From: Rhodococcus sp. KRD162
GTDB lineage: Bacteria > Actinomycetota > Actinomycetes > Mycobacteriales > Mycobacteriaceae
DNA length: 39,198 nt
Direction: 5' to 3'
Assembly (NCBI RefSeq): GCF_017168335.1
Contig: NZ_JABFAU010000054.1
Coordinates: forward strand, 1 to 39,198
In this document: positions 8,214-17,600 of the stretch, one piece after another
How the letters are laid out: every line of letters starts with the position of its first letter
How positions within the stretch are numbered: position 1 is the first letter of the stretch
Translations under genes and position numbers: made by a program
Notes under the pieces: generated by a model
Database searches by the model: none
The model's input: the letters and a program-made list of their open reading frames with translations, nothing else
What the model was told of the DNA's origin: nothing

Positions 8214-11200
8214 GATTCCGCGTCCTCGGGTCGTACCCATTCGGCAACGCCATTGGGCCGCTGTCTGCGAACGAGTTTTCGTGTGAGCTCCAAGTCTGCG
8301 AGCAGTTGCTGAGCAGCGATCGGGGTCATGCCCGTGATCAACGAGCAACGCCGCAAGGTCAGTGGCGCGTCACGACGCGCTGCAGCCACTGCGATGACGC
8401 GCCCCGTCGAAAGGGAAGCCTCGGGCAGCGATGCCAATGCCGCTTGCACTTCGGCAGGAAGCGTTTCGATACCGACCCCCGCGGTTGCCGCGGCGGCAGG
8501 TGCTGTCGAAACGACAGGCTTTTTCGACGGTGCCCGTTTCGGCATGACTGCCGGCGAAGGACGCGTCGTCACCGGCACGCGCTTGACGGGGGTGGACCGT
8601 CGCGGGGTCGAGTATCGAGAGTCGACCCGAATCTCGCGCGAACCATCGAACTTCGGCGGTCGTGTCTCCCCCGGCTCGAGCTCGACGACCTGAACGGAAG
8701 TCGAACGGACTGGATATTTTTCCTCGATCACCGTAGGCAATGGCGCGACCACGGTATCTACAACCGGGGCAGGAGTCACCGGCTCCTCGTCAGGAGGGGC
8801 GTCCTCGCTGGAAGTCGCGCTCAGTACAACCGGTTTCCAACTCGCATCCCGGCCTGCGTCTGCAATCTCCACTTCACCGGGAAGAATTCCGACCGCGTCC
8901 AAGATTTCGATGATCGGGGCGAGTGCCGTGTCCACGTCGACGACGACCTGGGACGCACGCACTCTTCCGAACGTCCAGCCGCACCGCTTCAAATCCATTT
9001 CTCGGCGAAGGCGTTCGACAACATCGTCTTTCGAACGCTTGCGATCGTCGTCGCATTCGATCGCGACCTTCGATGCGACGCCGGTGACCACCAGGTCCAG
9101 GACAAGTTCGTTGATCTCGATCGCAGAATTGACGTGGTATCCGCGATCGCGCAGGGCGACGAACACCCTTTGCGCCGTCATCGATACGAGATCACTGTGC
9201 AGAGCTTGCTCGTCGACAACCTGCGGCATCTCCGGAACCGGGACAGTGGGGGCAGCTTCCACATAGGTGAGCAACGACGTCCGCAGATCCAGCGGCGAGA
9301 GAGCCCCTGCGCGAACAGAATGGAACAACCACAACTGATCTCGCGCACGACTTGCAGCGACATTGAAACGCCGCTGCCACATCTCGTTGGTCAACGCATT
9401 GCTCGACGATCCCGCGCCGACGACCATCGACACGAACATGACGTCTCGCTCGTCTCCCTGAAAATCGGGAGGTGTTCCCACTCGAAGACGCAAACTGTCC
9501 CTTTGCTCGGCAGGAACCGCCTCTGTGGTCAGTGAGCGAATCAACTCGACCTGCGCACGGCTCTGCAAAACGACGACTCCGAAAGTCTTTCCGTCGTAGT
9601 CAGGATCGGAGATACACTCGCACAGTCTTTCAACGAGGCGAAGCGCTTCGACCTCAGTGACCAAGGTCGCGCTCGCCCCCTTGGTTTCTGCGCCGTCGAC
9701 GTAGGTCGACACGAGCGGTTGCAGTCGCTCCGCTCCGAACTGTCGAACCGGAATCAACGGAGTGTCTCGATAGAACTGCTGCGACGACCATTCAATGATC
9801 TCCGGCATAGACCGGAAGTGCTCACGTAGCCGTACACGCTGGTTGTACCGGCTCCGGAGAAGTGTGAACAGGCTCGAGCGAGGGCTGAAATTGTTACGGA
9901 TGTGCATCGGTAGATCGCCGAGGTGAGAGTCCAGACGCTCGAAGACAGTGTCGTCGGAGACCTGCTGTATTCGATCCGGTGCGCACTGCTTATCGTCGCC
10001 CACCACGATCACCCGCGGTGCGAGCCACATCAGAAACAGACTACTGATGTCCGCCTGACTCGCCTCGTCGACAATCACGACGTCGAAGACGTTCTGCTGC
10101 GCGGGAATCGAAGATAGGACCTGCCCGATCGGCATGATCCACGCCGGCACAGCACTCTGCGCTTCCTGCATGGCTGCCCGTGCTGAGGCTCGGTAACGCT
10201 GTGCGATTTTGGTTTTGCCAACACCGATGTTGCTGATGCTCTCCTGGTAGGTGTGGAGCGCCTGCATCTCCCGTGACGTCATGCGCTGCAGACACTCTCG
10301 CCATGCTTTTTCGGCCGCCAAAGTCCCCGTGAGCTGCGAAATCTCTCGATCTACGTCGTCGTAGAGATCGTCCAAGTTCGATGCCTCGGGGCGAACGAGA
10401 TGCTGTTCGAAATGCTGGCTCGCCCACCTCCACGCCCATGCGTCCTCGAAATCGCCGGCAACAGCCACCCAGTCGGTGACGCGGTCGCTCGTGACCAGAT
10501 GACCAAGTGTCGGTGCTGCTGCATCGAGATCCCGCAGCAATATGTCCATCGACAACTGTTGCTGCTGTTCGACACTCGCGCGTGCGTATCCACGGACCGC
10601 GGCGTCGAATGCCTCGCGGTCGGCGGTGCGGAGCGCATCGGAGAGTGCGAGCGCTTCTGCGCTGTTCGCCCCACGGGTCGCAGCTTCGAAGCCATCGGCG
10701 ACCCTCACGAGCCGCTCCAGCGCGTCGCGTGCATTGGTGCCTGCCAGCGCCTTCTCGATATCCGACAGCAGCCCGTCCACGCTGTCGAGCGTTCGTAGTG
10801 CCACACGGTCTTCGAGCTCATCCGAGATTGTTGCAATCCGCCCAACGACGTCCTGCACCAGCGCCACGTTGCGCACCGCACCGTCCACCTCGTTGATACG
10901 CGCCGCACGACTCTCCCGGTGCGGAATGCGAATACCGATGTCCGCCAGCAACGATGCGGCCTCGTCTACCGAACGAAGAGCACGAATATGTTCTGCAACA
11001 ACGCGGTATGCCTGGCCTCCCTGAGCCGGAACGCCATCGACTGTGGCTGTTACGGCCAGTTCGTCGACCGCAGTCTGCTCTTTCGGCGTCCGCAACCACC
11101 GGAGGGTGTCGAACCGACCTTCTGTGTAGAGACGCGCGGCAGCGTCGTACGTCTCCAGAGCAACGAGATCGGCTCTGTCAACGACCACGTTCGCAGTACC

Positions 11201-13105
11201 GACCAATGCGTCGGCGGATTTGGCATCATCGAGCAGGGTTGACGCCTCTCGTGCCCTCGTCCACAGGTAACCGAGCGAACCGGACAACACATCGTCCAGC
11301 ACGGCACGGAGGTCCCCATCCAGCTGCGTGCAGCGCGCAAGAACTTGACGAGACAGTGCCCCCAGTCGGCGCAGTTCCGCCGTCGGGACATCGGCGAGTG
11401 CAGATACCGAAGCCCGACTACATGCACCGTCGCACAGTCGAGAGACCACGGTCTTGCTCGGTAGCACTGTGGACAGGTCCGGAAAAGACTGTTCGCGGCG
11501 GTCCGCCGAATGAAGCTCGCTCTCGACCAGCAGACCCGCGAGCTCAGCAAATTGCGCCGAGGTGATGGGTGGCGACTCTGTGTAGAGCGGACCCGGCACC
11601 CAGGACAACTCTGCGGCTGACGCAGCAAGCTGCGAGGCCACTCCCGACATGGTTCCGTCGTAGTGCGAGCCGAAATTCTGGACCTCGGACTCCTCGGACC
11701 GTGTCGACGTCAGCGCTTCTTCGAGGGTGTGCTTCTTGTTGATCGCTCGGTAACGGGCCCCGGCGATTCTCTCGATATTCCGGTCCGCCTGAGCGATCTC
11801 GAAATCCGCAAGTCGGCCGGCGATCACCGAGACACTGTGGTCGAGTTCTTCTGACCCGCCCTTGGCGAGGTCGGTGATCGACACACACAAATCTTGCAGT
11901 TCCGACGGCAACTTGTCTCGTAGCACTCGCAATGCCTGCGACTTCTCACTGGTGACGAGAACTCGCTGACCCTGAGCCAGCAACGCAGACATCAGATTCG
12001 CGATGGTGTGGGTCTTTCCCGTTCCGGGCGGCCCTTCGACAACCACACCCATGTCGAGCGAGAGCTTCTCCATGATGCTGGACTGCGCTCGATTTGCGGC
12101 AAGTGGAAAGAGAATCTCTGGCGTCGGCTCTGAGCTGGGCCGTGCCAGCCAGTCCAGCCGGTCTGTGGACTCGATACTTTCGACGAGCTGTTGGAGGCCC
12201 AACGGAACGTCGGCACCGTCGTTCAACGCAGCAATCATGGCGTCGTAGTACGAGACGAGCGCAAAGCCGGTTCGACGACGAAGCAACAATGCAGGTGACT
12301 CACGAACCGTCCCGCGTCGCGCGGCAGGTGGAACATGTCGATCGGCGACGTACGTGATGCTGGAGATGGCCGAATTCGACCACTCCTTCAGAATCGTGGA
12401 TGCAGAGCTTGCGATCGGCGAGCCCGCGACGTCGCCGAGCTTCTGTGCAAGCGATGCTGCTGACGCCGTGTGTAATCCCTTCAGCCCGAGCAACAGTTGC
12501 CGGTCTTCGAGCCGAGGGCTGCTTCCAGCCGTCAACTTGACCAGCAGATCCCCCGTGTCCTCGTCCCGAATGACCTCGACCTGTTGAGTCACTAGGTGGG
12601 AATCGATGGATACCCCGGACACTGTGGCCGATAGGAGTCCTGACGCCAGAACGACTTCGACCGTCTCCGGCTGTGTGTGCGACTCTTCTCGCATTCGATC
12701 GACCGACAAATACAGCTCGGCCAAGGGACGCTTCTTTACGTCGTCGGTCGCCCACGCGTGCCATTCGATGAGCCACGATCCAAACAGTTCGGACTCGGCA
12801 GCAGCGGCTCCGCGCGCGAGTGTCGGCGGTTGGGCGGCCCGGTCGATCGGACCTTGCACCGCATCGACGAGCTGTTCGGGTAGCTGCGGGGGCGGTTCGA
12901 CACTGACTCGGACAACCCTGACGACCACGTCGCCCGACGTTGCGTTGTCATCGACCTGGACGTAGCGGTCCCGTCGATACAGCCACTCGAGCCGAGTCGT
13001 CGGACCGTAGGCGCGTACCGGCTTGGACTGAGCCGACACCGTCTCGCGCAAGAACTCGAGCAATCGACGGACTCGCCCGCCGACCTCATCGCTGTGAACG
13101 GTCAC
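8210..13105 (-). CDS. SF1 helicase fused to a REase_MTES_1575/Vsr-like nuclease domain (Hhe-like layout)
   Basis: A 1631-residue protein. Walker A (EGPPGTGKTHT) lies near residue 355 and the Walker B DEASQAD motif near 1007, in the Upf1/DNA2-like AAA_11/AAA_12 arrangement, with a long helical insertion between them. Motifs near 1190-1240 (FQGDERDVMFVSMV, FNVAASRARDQLW) complete the SF1 core. Residues about 1310-1390 hold a PD-(D/E)xK-type domain with LDLVV followed by AIECDDD, then RLRREMDLKRCGW, as in the MTES_1575/Vsr-like nucleases. A Pro-rich linker leads to a winged-helix-like end (about 1578-1631). The start is GTG at 13105, preceded by AGGAG at a spacing of four; the frame is open further upstream but lacks a comparable site. 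The layout resembles single-gene Hhe defence proteins. It is the first gene of a leftward operon. Confidence 0.8.
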   Translation of the reverse strand: MTVHSDEVGGRVRRLLEFLRETVSAQSKPVRAYGPTTRLEWLYRRDRYVQVDDNATSGDVVVRVVRVSVEPPPQLPEQLVDAVQGPIDRAAQPPTLARGAAAAESELFGSWLIEWHAWATDDVKKRPLAELYLSVDRMREESHTQPETVEVVLASGLLSATVSGVSIDSHLVTQQVEVIRDEDTGDLLVKLTAGSSPRLEDRQLLLGLKGLHTASAASLAQKLGDVAGSPIASSASTILKEWSNSAISSITYVADRHVPPAARRGTVRESPALLLRRRTGFALVSYYDAMIAALNDGADVPLGLQQLVESIESTDRLDWLARPSSEPTPEILFPLAANRAQSSIMEKLSLDMGVVVEGPPGTGKTHTIANLMSALLAQGQRVLVTSEKSQALRVLRDKLPSELQDLCVSITDLAKGGSEELDHSVSVIAGRLADFEIAQADRNIERIAGARYRAINKKHTLEEALTSTRSEESEVQNFGSHYDGTMSGVASQLAASAAELSWVPGPLYTESPPITSAQFAELAGLLVESELHSADRREQSFPDLSTVLPSKTVVSRLCDGACSRASVSALADVPTAELRRLGALSRQVLARCTQLDGDLRAVLDDVLSGSLGYLWTRAREASTLLDDAKSADALVGTANVVVDRADLVALETYDAAARLYTEGRFDTLRWLRTPKEQTAVDELAVTATVDGVPAQGGQAYRVVAEHIRALRSVDEAASLLADIGIRIPHRESRAARINEVDGAVRNVALVQDVVGRIATISDELEDRVALRTLDSVDGLLSDIEKALAGTNARDALERLVRVADGFEAATRGANSAEALALSDALRTADREAFDAAVRGYARASVEQQQQLSMDILLRDLDAAAPTLGHLVTSDRVTDWVAVAGDFEDAWAWRWASQHFEQHLVRPEASNLDDLYDDVDREISQLTGTLAAEKAWRECLQRMTSREMQALHTYQESISNIGVGKTKIAQRYRASARAAMQEAQSAVPAWIMPIGQVLSSIPAQQNVFDVVIVDEASQADISSLFLMWLAPRVIVVGDDKQCAPDRIQQVSDDTVFERLDSHLGDLPMHIRNNFSPRSSLFTLLRSRYNQRVRLREHFRSMPEIIEWSSQQFYRDTPLIPVRQFGAERLQPLVSTYVDGAETKGASATLVTEVEALRLVERLCECISDPDYDGKTFGVVVLQSRAQVELIRSLTTEAVPAEQRDSLRLRVGTPPDFQGDERDVMFVSMVVGAGSSSNALTNEMWQRRFNVAASRARDQLWLFHSVRAGALSPLDLRTSLLTYVEAAPTVPVPEMPQVVDEQALHSDLVSMTAQRVFVALRDRGYHVNSAIEINELVLDLVVTGVASKVAIECDDDRKRSKDDVVERLRREMDLKRCGWTFGRVRASQVVVDVDTALAPIIEILDAVGILPGEVEIADAGRDASWKPVVLSATSSEDAPPDEEPVTPAPVVDTVVAPLPTVIEEKYPVRSTSVQVVELEPGETRPPKFDGSREIRVDSRYSTPRRSTPVKRVPVTTRPSPAVMPKRAPSKKPVVSTAPAAAATAGVGIETLPAEVQAALASLPEASLSTGRVIAVAAARRDAPLTLRRCSLITGMTPIAAQQLLADLELTRKLVRRQRPNGVAEWVRPEDAES

Positions 13106-13310
13106 CGCACTCCTCACTCGAATGTTGTACCGACAATCTAGCGGCAGAGTCGGACAAACGTGACGGGCGGTCGGTTGGGTGATGTGGGTCTGGTGGCTGA
13201 GTCCTCGCGGGAGCAGCCCGGGATCAAGCCTTGGGCCAGCGCGAATCAAGCGTGGATGTCGTGAGTGGTATGTAGCGTGTGACTCATCGATCAGACAACC
13301 GAGGAGTCGT
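13106..13310. promoter_or_regulatory. Divergent promoter region between helicase-nuclease and GmrSD genes
   Basis: This 205-bp gap must contain both promoters. On the minus strand TAGATT (complement of 13135-13140) fits an actinobacterial -10 box, but no good -35 was seen. No clear plus-strand promoter hexamers were identified. Both genes begin with GTG behind strong purine-rich ribosome-binding sites. Confidence 0.4.
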
Positions 13311-15539
13311 GTGAAGACCGAAGTTCGTTCCCCGCTGGATGTTTTCAATCTCCCTCAGCACCTGGTCATCCCGTTGTTCCAACGGCCCTACGTGTGGAGT
13401 CTCGAAAACCAGTGGGCACCCCTGTGGGACGACATCCGCAGGCTGTCCGAGCTCCGCTTGAAAGATCCGTCGAGTAGCGCCACCCACTTCTTCGGCGCTG
13501 TCGTTCTGCAAGCGCAGGAAAATCAGACGGGCACATTTCAGCCGCGCCTGATCATCGACGGTCAACAGCGCCTCACCACACTGCAGCTCGTCATGGACGC
13601 AACTGCGTCCGTACTCGAGGCACGAGCCGAAGACAATCTGGCTAGACGATTGGAGGAGTTGACCCACAACCCCGCCCACTACGTCGACCAGGAAGAAGAT
13701 CAGCTCAAGCTCCGACATACCAACCGGGATCGGATGGCATTTGACGAGGTCATGCAGGCCGACCCGCCAATCGACTACGCGGGATTAACGCACGCACAGA
13801 GTCTGCTTTCGCAAGGGCATCAGTACTTCAGCGCCGCCGTGGAGGAATGGCTCGGACCGGTGAACGACAGCAGCGCGCATTCCCGAGCGGAGGCGCTGAC
13901 AGGAGTGTTGACCAGAGGGCTGCAGCTAGTTGTCATCGACCTTCAAGCCGACGAGAACTCGCAGGAGATCTTCGAGACGCTCAACGCTCGTGGCACACCG
14001 TTGACCGCGGCCGATCTGATCAAGAATTTCGTATTTCAGAGACTCGATTCGGAGGGCACTGACACTGCGAAGTCTTACAAGGACGACTGGCCGTTCGACT
14101 CCACATTCTGGGAGCGTGAGGTCAGCGTCGGTCGGTACCTTGTCTCTCGGAGTTCACTGTTTCTCAATCAGTGGCTGGTGGCACGTGTGGGTGAGGAGAT
14201 CAGCCCCCGACATACGTTCACGCGGTTCAAGCACTTTGCCGAACACGAAGCGACACAGTCGATGACAACGCTTCTGCCGATCATCAAGGTGCAGGCCGAT
14301 CAGTACAAGAGTTGGACCGAGCGCGCCGCTGATCCGCACGCACCATTGACCCCAGTGGAACTCAACGTCTACCGACTGCATGCGAGCGAGCTCGAAATCC
14401 TCAAACCGATACTCATCTGGCTCCACGAGCCGGACTCGAATTACGACCAGGCGACAATCGACGGAGTTGTCGACGCTTGTGAAAGCTGGGTGATGCGGCG
14501 AGTGCTCACTCGGTTGGGGACGAGCGATCTCGGGCGTGTGGTCGCGGACCTCATCAAGAGCAACCGCCAGACCCCGCCCGAGAATCTGATCAACGCGGTC
14601 CAGCTCTACCTCACCCGCCTGAACGCGGCCGGTACGTACTGGCCTGGCGACAAGCAAGTGCTCGAGGACGTCAGGACGCAAGCTGTCTACCGTCGGTTCA
14701 AACGTGGCCGTCTCCGTGTGTTCCTCGAAGCGGTCGAAGATCACTTGCGCGGCTTCACAAGCGCGAAGCCGATGAGTAACTCCCGCGTACCGCGAATCGG
14801 CTATCCCATCGAACACTTGATGCCCCAGAAGTGGGAGGCCCACTGGCCAGCGGAGACACCACTGGAGCAAGACCAACGGAGAGAACACATCCATCGTCTC
14901 GGCAACCTCACGCTGCTGACGCAGGCTCTCAACGGGAAAGTGTCGAACGGTCCGTGGTTGGGCGAAAACGGCAAACGCGCGAGTTTGGACACTCACGACA
15001 CCTTTTTGATGAATCGACGGAAGAACATCGCCGCCGACGGCTGGTCAGAGAAGGAGATCAACGAGCGAACCGACGCACTCATCCAATCCTTGCTCGCGAC
15101 GTGGCCGGTTCCTGAAGGCCATATCGGGGAGGTCAAGGACAAGCCAGCAGAGCTAGCAGCATCAGTCACTCTCACGCAACTTGTTTCTGCGGGGCTCCTC
15201 GAGCAAGGCACCGAACTTCACGCACGCTCGGGAACATGGAAAGACCTGCGCGCCACAGTCAACGAAGATTCCAGCCTGTCTTTGGACGGACAACGGTTCA
15301 CCACGCCGTCGGGTGCAGGCCATCACCTCAAGAAAGGTGCCACCAATGGGTGGTTATTCTGGCTTCTTCCAGACGGCCGAAAATTGAAGGATCTTCGAGA
15401 CGAGTACGTCGCCAGCCGTCAGCAGCAGTGGCAGGTCCCCGATAGTCGGAGACCTGCCAGCTCCACTGGTAAGCGCGAAGTTGAAGCAGATCAAGGCTCT
15501 CGAAGACCTCGAAGTGCTTCGTCAGCCTTTCGCCAGTAA
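13311..15539 (+). CDS. GmrSD-type restriction protein (DUF262-DUF1524) with C-terminal RAMA-like domain
   Basis: A 742-residue protein. The N-terminal DUF262 domain shows QRPYVW (24-29) and IDGQQRLTT (82-90), the ParB-like nucleotide-binding signature of GmrS. The DUF1524 HNH-type nuclease follows with IEHLMPQ near residue 500 and the conserved LGNLTLLTQALN about 30 residues later. The C-terminal stretch (about 618-700) has GLLEQGTEL, a DG turn and NGWLFW, matching the RAMA fold found with restriction systems. GmrSD proteins are type IV restriction enzymes that cut DNA with modified bases using NTP, and RAMA is thought to read modified DNA. The start is GTG at 13311 behind GAGGAG with a four-base spacer. 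It is divergent from the helicase-nuclease. Its 3' end overlaps the broken DUF3883 gene in another frame. Confidence 0.88.
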   Translation: MKTEVRSPLDVFNLPQHLVIPLFQRPYVWSLENQWAPLWDDIRRLSELRLKDPSSSATHFFGAVVLQAQENQTGTFQPRLIIDGQQRLTTLQLVMDATASVLEARAEDNLARRLEELTHNPAHYVDQEEDQLKLRHTNRDRMAFDEVMQADPPIDYAGLTHAQSLLSQGHQYFSAAVEEWLGPVNDSSAHSRAEALTGVLTRGLQLVVIDLQADENSQEIFETLNARGTPLTAADLIKNFVFQRLDSEGTDTAKSYKDDWPFDSTFWEREVSVGRYLVSRSSLFLNQWLVARVGEEISPRHTFTRFKHFAEHEATQSMTTLLPIIKVQADQYKSWTERAADPHAPLTPVELNVYRLHASELEILKPILIWLHEPDSNYDQATIDGVVDACESWVMRRVLTRLGTSDLGRVVADLIKSNRQTPPENLINAVQLYLTRLNAAGTYWPGDKQVLEDVRTQAVYRRFKRGRLRVFLEAVEDHLRGFTSAKPMSNSRVPRIGYPIEHLMPQKWEAHWPAETPLEQDQRREHIHRLGNLTLLTQALNGKVSNGPWLGENGKRASLDTHDTFLMNRRKNIAADGWSEKEINERTDALIQSLLATWPVPEGHIGEVKDKPAELAASVTLTQLVSAGLLEQGTELHARSGTWKDLRATVNEDSSLSLDGQRFTTPSGAGHHLKKGATNGWLFWLLPDGRKLKDLRDEYVASRQQQWQVPDSRRPASSTGKREVEADQGSRRPRSASSAFRQ

Positions 15540-16071
15540 CCCGTCGTGGGTCAATCAATCGCAGCTCGCAGCCATCGAAGATCTGTTGCCACCGTGGCCC
15601 GAACTCGGTAAACCGGCCGGAAAGGCGATCACCGTAGGTGAGCGCGGTGCAGGCTTCGGCGATCCTGTCACAAACAAGCTTATCCAGAATGCCGCAGTCG
15701 ATGCCGTGACTAGTTACTATCGCGATCAATTCCATTGCGAGGTAACCGATGTAGGTTACCAGAAGCTGGGATGGGATCTTTCATGTGTGGCACCGGACGG
15801 CACGTAATACAGGGTGGAAGTCAAGGGTGTTGCCGGTGGCAAGCCGTCAACCCTACTGACCTGGAACGAACTGCGTTCTGCAAGAGAAGACTCGAACTGG
15901 GAGCTCGCGGTGGTGACCAAAGCTCTGAGCAGTCCGACATTGTCGATCTACTACCCCGAAGACGTAGTCGATATCGCCGAAAGCATGCTCTACCGAGTCG
16001 ACCTCCCGCCCGTGTCACGACCAACGCGCGGTCGCTACGCTCGGAGCTGGGGCAAAACACTCGAACAATAG
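15481..16071 (+). pseudogene. DUF3883-domain gene interrupted by one in-frame TAA
   Basis: One frame encodes a 5' part ending LGWDLSCVAPDGT, then a TAA at 15805-15807, then continues in the same frame with YRVEVKG and LTWNELRSA, ending at a stop at 16069-16071. The two halves together match the DUF3883 domain, whose core VEVKG motif is directly after the stop. DUF3883 is a restriction-endonuclease-fold domain often found in defence loci. The first half alone lacks the VEVKG and would be inactive; the second half could start at GTG 15814 but would lack the earlier strand. The start is uncertain: TTG at 15481 overlaps the end of the GmrSD gene by 59 bases and has no clear ribosome-binding site. 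A recent nonsense mutation, a sequencing error or a truncated product are all possible. Confidence 0.7.
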
Positions 16072-16219
16072 TCCAATAAAGTCCACGACTACAGTCGAGA
16101 ATTGGGCCTCAAACCTTACGAAGCGGGACATTAAGATGGGCCTACACAACACGGTCGCCAGAGTTTATGAGTGTCGTCGCTTCCACCCTCGTTCGAACCT
16201 TAAGAAAAATGCAAAATTT

Positions 16220-17224
16220 CTAGCCTATTTCGCGTAACCAATTCAAACACCAGTCCAGCGCTTTCGATTTCTCATGCTCAAGAGGTCGTGGACGGAAGTG
16301 CATGACATCGTTTCTAATATTGTTCACGTCCTTCAAGTTCTCGATAATCGGCCGTCTCTCGAATCCAGCATCCACCGAGGTCCATCTCACAGGATTTTCT
16401 AACGCCCTCACATACTCCCCGAAGGATAAGTCATCTACACCTTGCACCTCACGGTTCGCATCATCTCCATTTTTCGCTTCCTGTATTTCCGGGACAGTAA
16501 GGCGATCGACCAATCGCCTGATGCGTTGCTCGATTTCTCCAATCTTAATGAACGGACCGGAAGTTTCCAAGAAACTTTCCGCGAGGTCAGTTGCGGTCAA
16601 GATTCCAACAACCTCGCCGTTTGGACTCTCGATATAGATGAACTCATTCTCAATTATTGCGGGAATGTGCATCAACAGGGGGTCGCTAGATATTGCCACA
16701 TAACCGCCTGGAACCATAACCTCTTTTGCGGCTGCTGAATTTCGGTCGCCGCGCCAGCGAGCAATTGACCTCCACGTAATCGAACCTAAAAGATCCCGAT
16801 TGTGTCGACGAAAGACGGGAATCTGGGAGTAATTCTTCATAATCATTATAGTCTCTACCTCGCCGAGAAGGACTTCAGGTGTTACACCCACTATCACCGC
16901 ATTTTCGTCAAGCACTGACGAAATCGGCCAACCAATAATTGGATCCTCTTGCGAATTTTCGTCGCGTTGATCAAGGACCTTAACCACACCATAGTAATCC
17001 GCTGAAGCGATATCTGGAATACTAACGAGTCCTCTCTTTTGCATCTCTTGCTCAATTACGTGAACCAGTGTCGAACCGCGGCGCTTGTATCCCCACATAC
17101 CTATTAGATCGCGGACTGCGATAACCTTCTCTTCACCACGTTTGACGGTCTCAAAGAACTCCTCGTACGACCATGCGGTGGCACCTTCGACCTCTGAATC
17201 AGAGTTTTCGTCATCGATACTCAT
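16220..17224 (-). CDS. CBS-domain pair protein with HEPN-like C-terminal domain
   Basis: A 334-residue protein, probably cytosolic. Residues about 95-225 look like a pair of CBS domains (phrases such as NYSQIPVFRRHNRDLLGSI and GEVVGILTATDLAESF), which usually bind adenine nucleotides. The C-terminal region carries IRNDVMHFRP near residue 303; R-N-D-x-x-H fits the RX4-6H catalytic motif of HEPN ribonucleases, within a predicted helical domain. The acidic N-terminus is unstructured. The inference is a nucleotide-sensing regulator joined to an RNase effector. The gene is visibly AT-richer than its neighbours, pointing to recent acquisition. It lies alone, convergent with the DUF3883 remnant. If the HEPN reading is wrong, it is a plain CBS protein with a helical tail. 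Confidence 0.7.
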   Translation of the reverse strand: MSIDDENSDSEVEGATAWSYEEFFETVKRGEEKVIAVRDLIGMWGYKRRGSTLVHVIEQEMQKRGLVSIPDIASADYYGVVKVLDQRDENSQEDPIIGWPISSVLDENAVIVGVTPEVLLGEVETIMIMKNYSQIPVFRRHNRDLLGSITWRSIARWRGDRNSAAAKEVMVPGGYVAISSDPLLMHIPAIIENEFIYIESPNGEVVGILTATDLAESFLETSGPFIKIGEIEQRIRRLVDRLTVPEIQEAKNGDDANREVQGVDDLSFGEYVRALENPVRWTSVDAGFERRPIIENLKDVNNIRNDVMHFRPRPLEHEKSKALDWCLNWLREIG

Positions 17225-17413
17225 GCTTCTCCCTTGTGCAGCATGCGCCTTCGAAATTCCAAAACCACGATACTGCTACTTACCAAAATTCGGGCAAACT
17301 GACGCAAAATCTGCCTATCTGACTCGCGCGAAGGATGGTATGCCGACGCAACCACAGCGCGCTTGGGCCGACAACGTCTTGTCATTAGCACATTCAACAC
17401 AGTTGCGCACCTC

Positions 17414-17600
17414 TCACCGATTGCCGTGATGCAATGCCAGCTTGTTCGAGATGCCGTCGAACTGGTCCTGTAGTGCCGTCGACCCTTCGAGCGCTACCAG
17501 TACGTAGCACTTGGCCTCGTCGGACAGTTCATTCCGCGTCGATGGCGTCGATCACCACGTCGACGAGAGGCCCGTCGACAGCATTGTCTGCAACGGTCAC
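17414..17600 (-). pseudogene. Small unrecognised gene remnant with a frameshift
   Basis: The minus strand reads from a GTG at 17600 as VTVADNAVDGPLVDVVIDAIDAE then TGA; skipping one base continues as ELSDEAKCYVLVALEGS to a stop at 17414-17416. The coherent composition across the break suggests a decayed gene, perhaps with its own start inside the repeat. No family was recognised. The rest of the stretch between the CBS gene and the repeat (17225-17413) shows nothing else. Confidence 0.3.

Noticed and set aside
8306..9535. A 409-codon plus-strand open frame opposite the helicase-nuclease
   Set aside because: Lies fully inside a recognised gene on the other strand and has Arg/His/Cys-rich, family-less sequence.
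13106..13310. Possible plus-strand -10 box TAGCGT at 13273-13278 for the GmrSD gene
   Set aside because: No -35 hexamer at a suitable distance, so not listed as a promoter.
14154..14996. A 280-codon minus-strand open frame opposite the GmrSD gene
   Set aside because: The plus strand holds clear DUF262/DUF1524 motifs here; the antisense frame has none.
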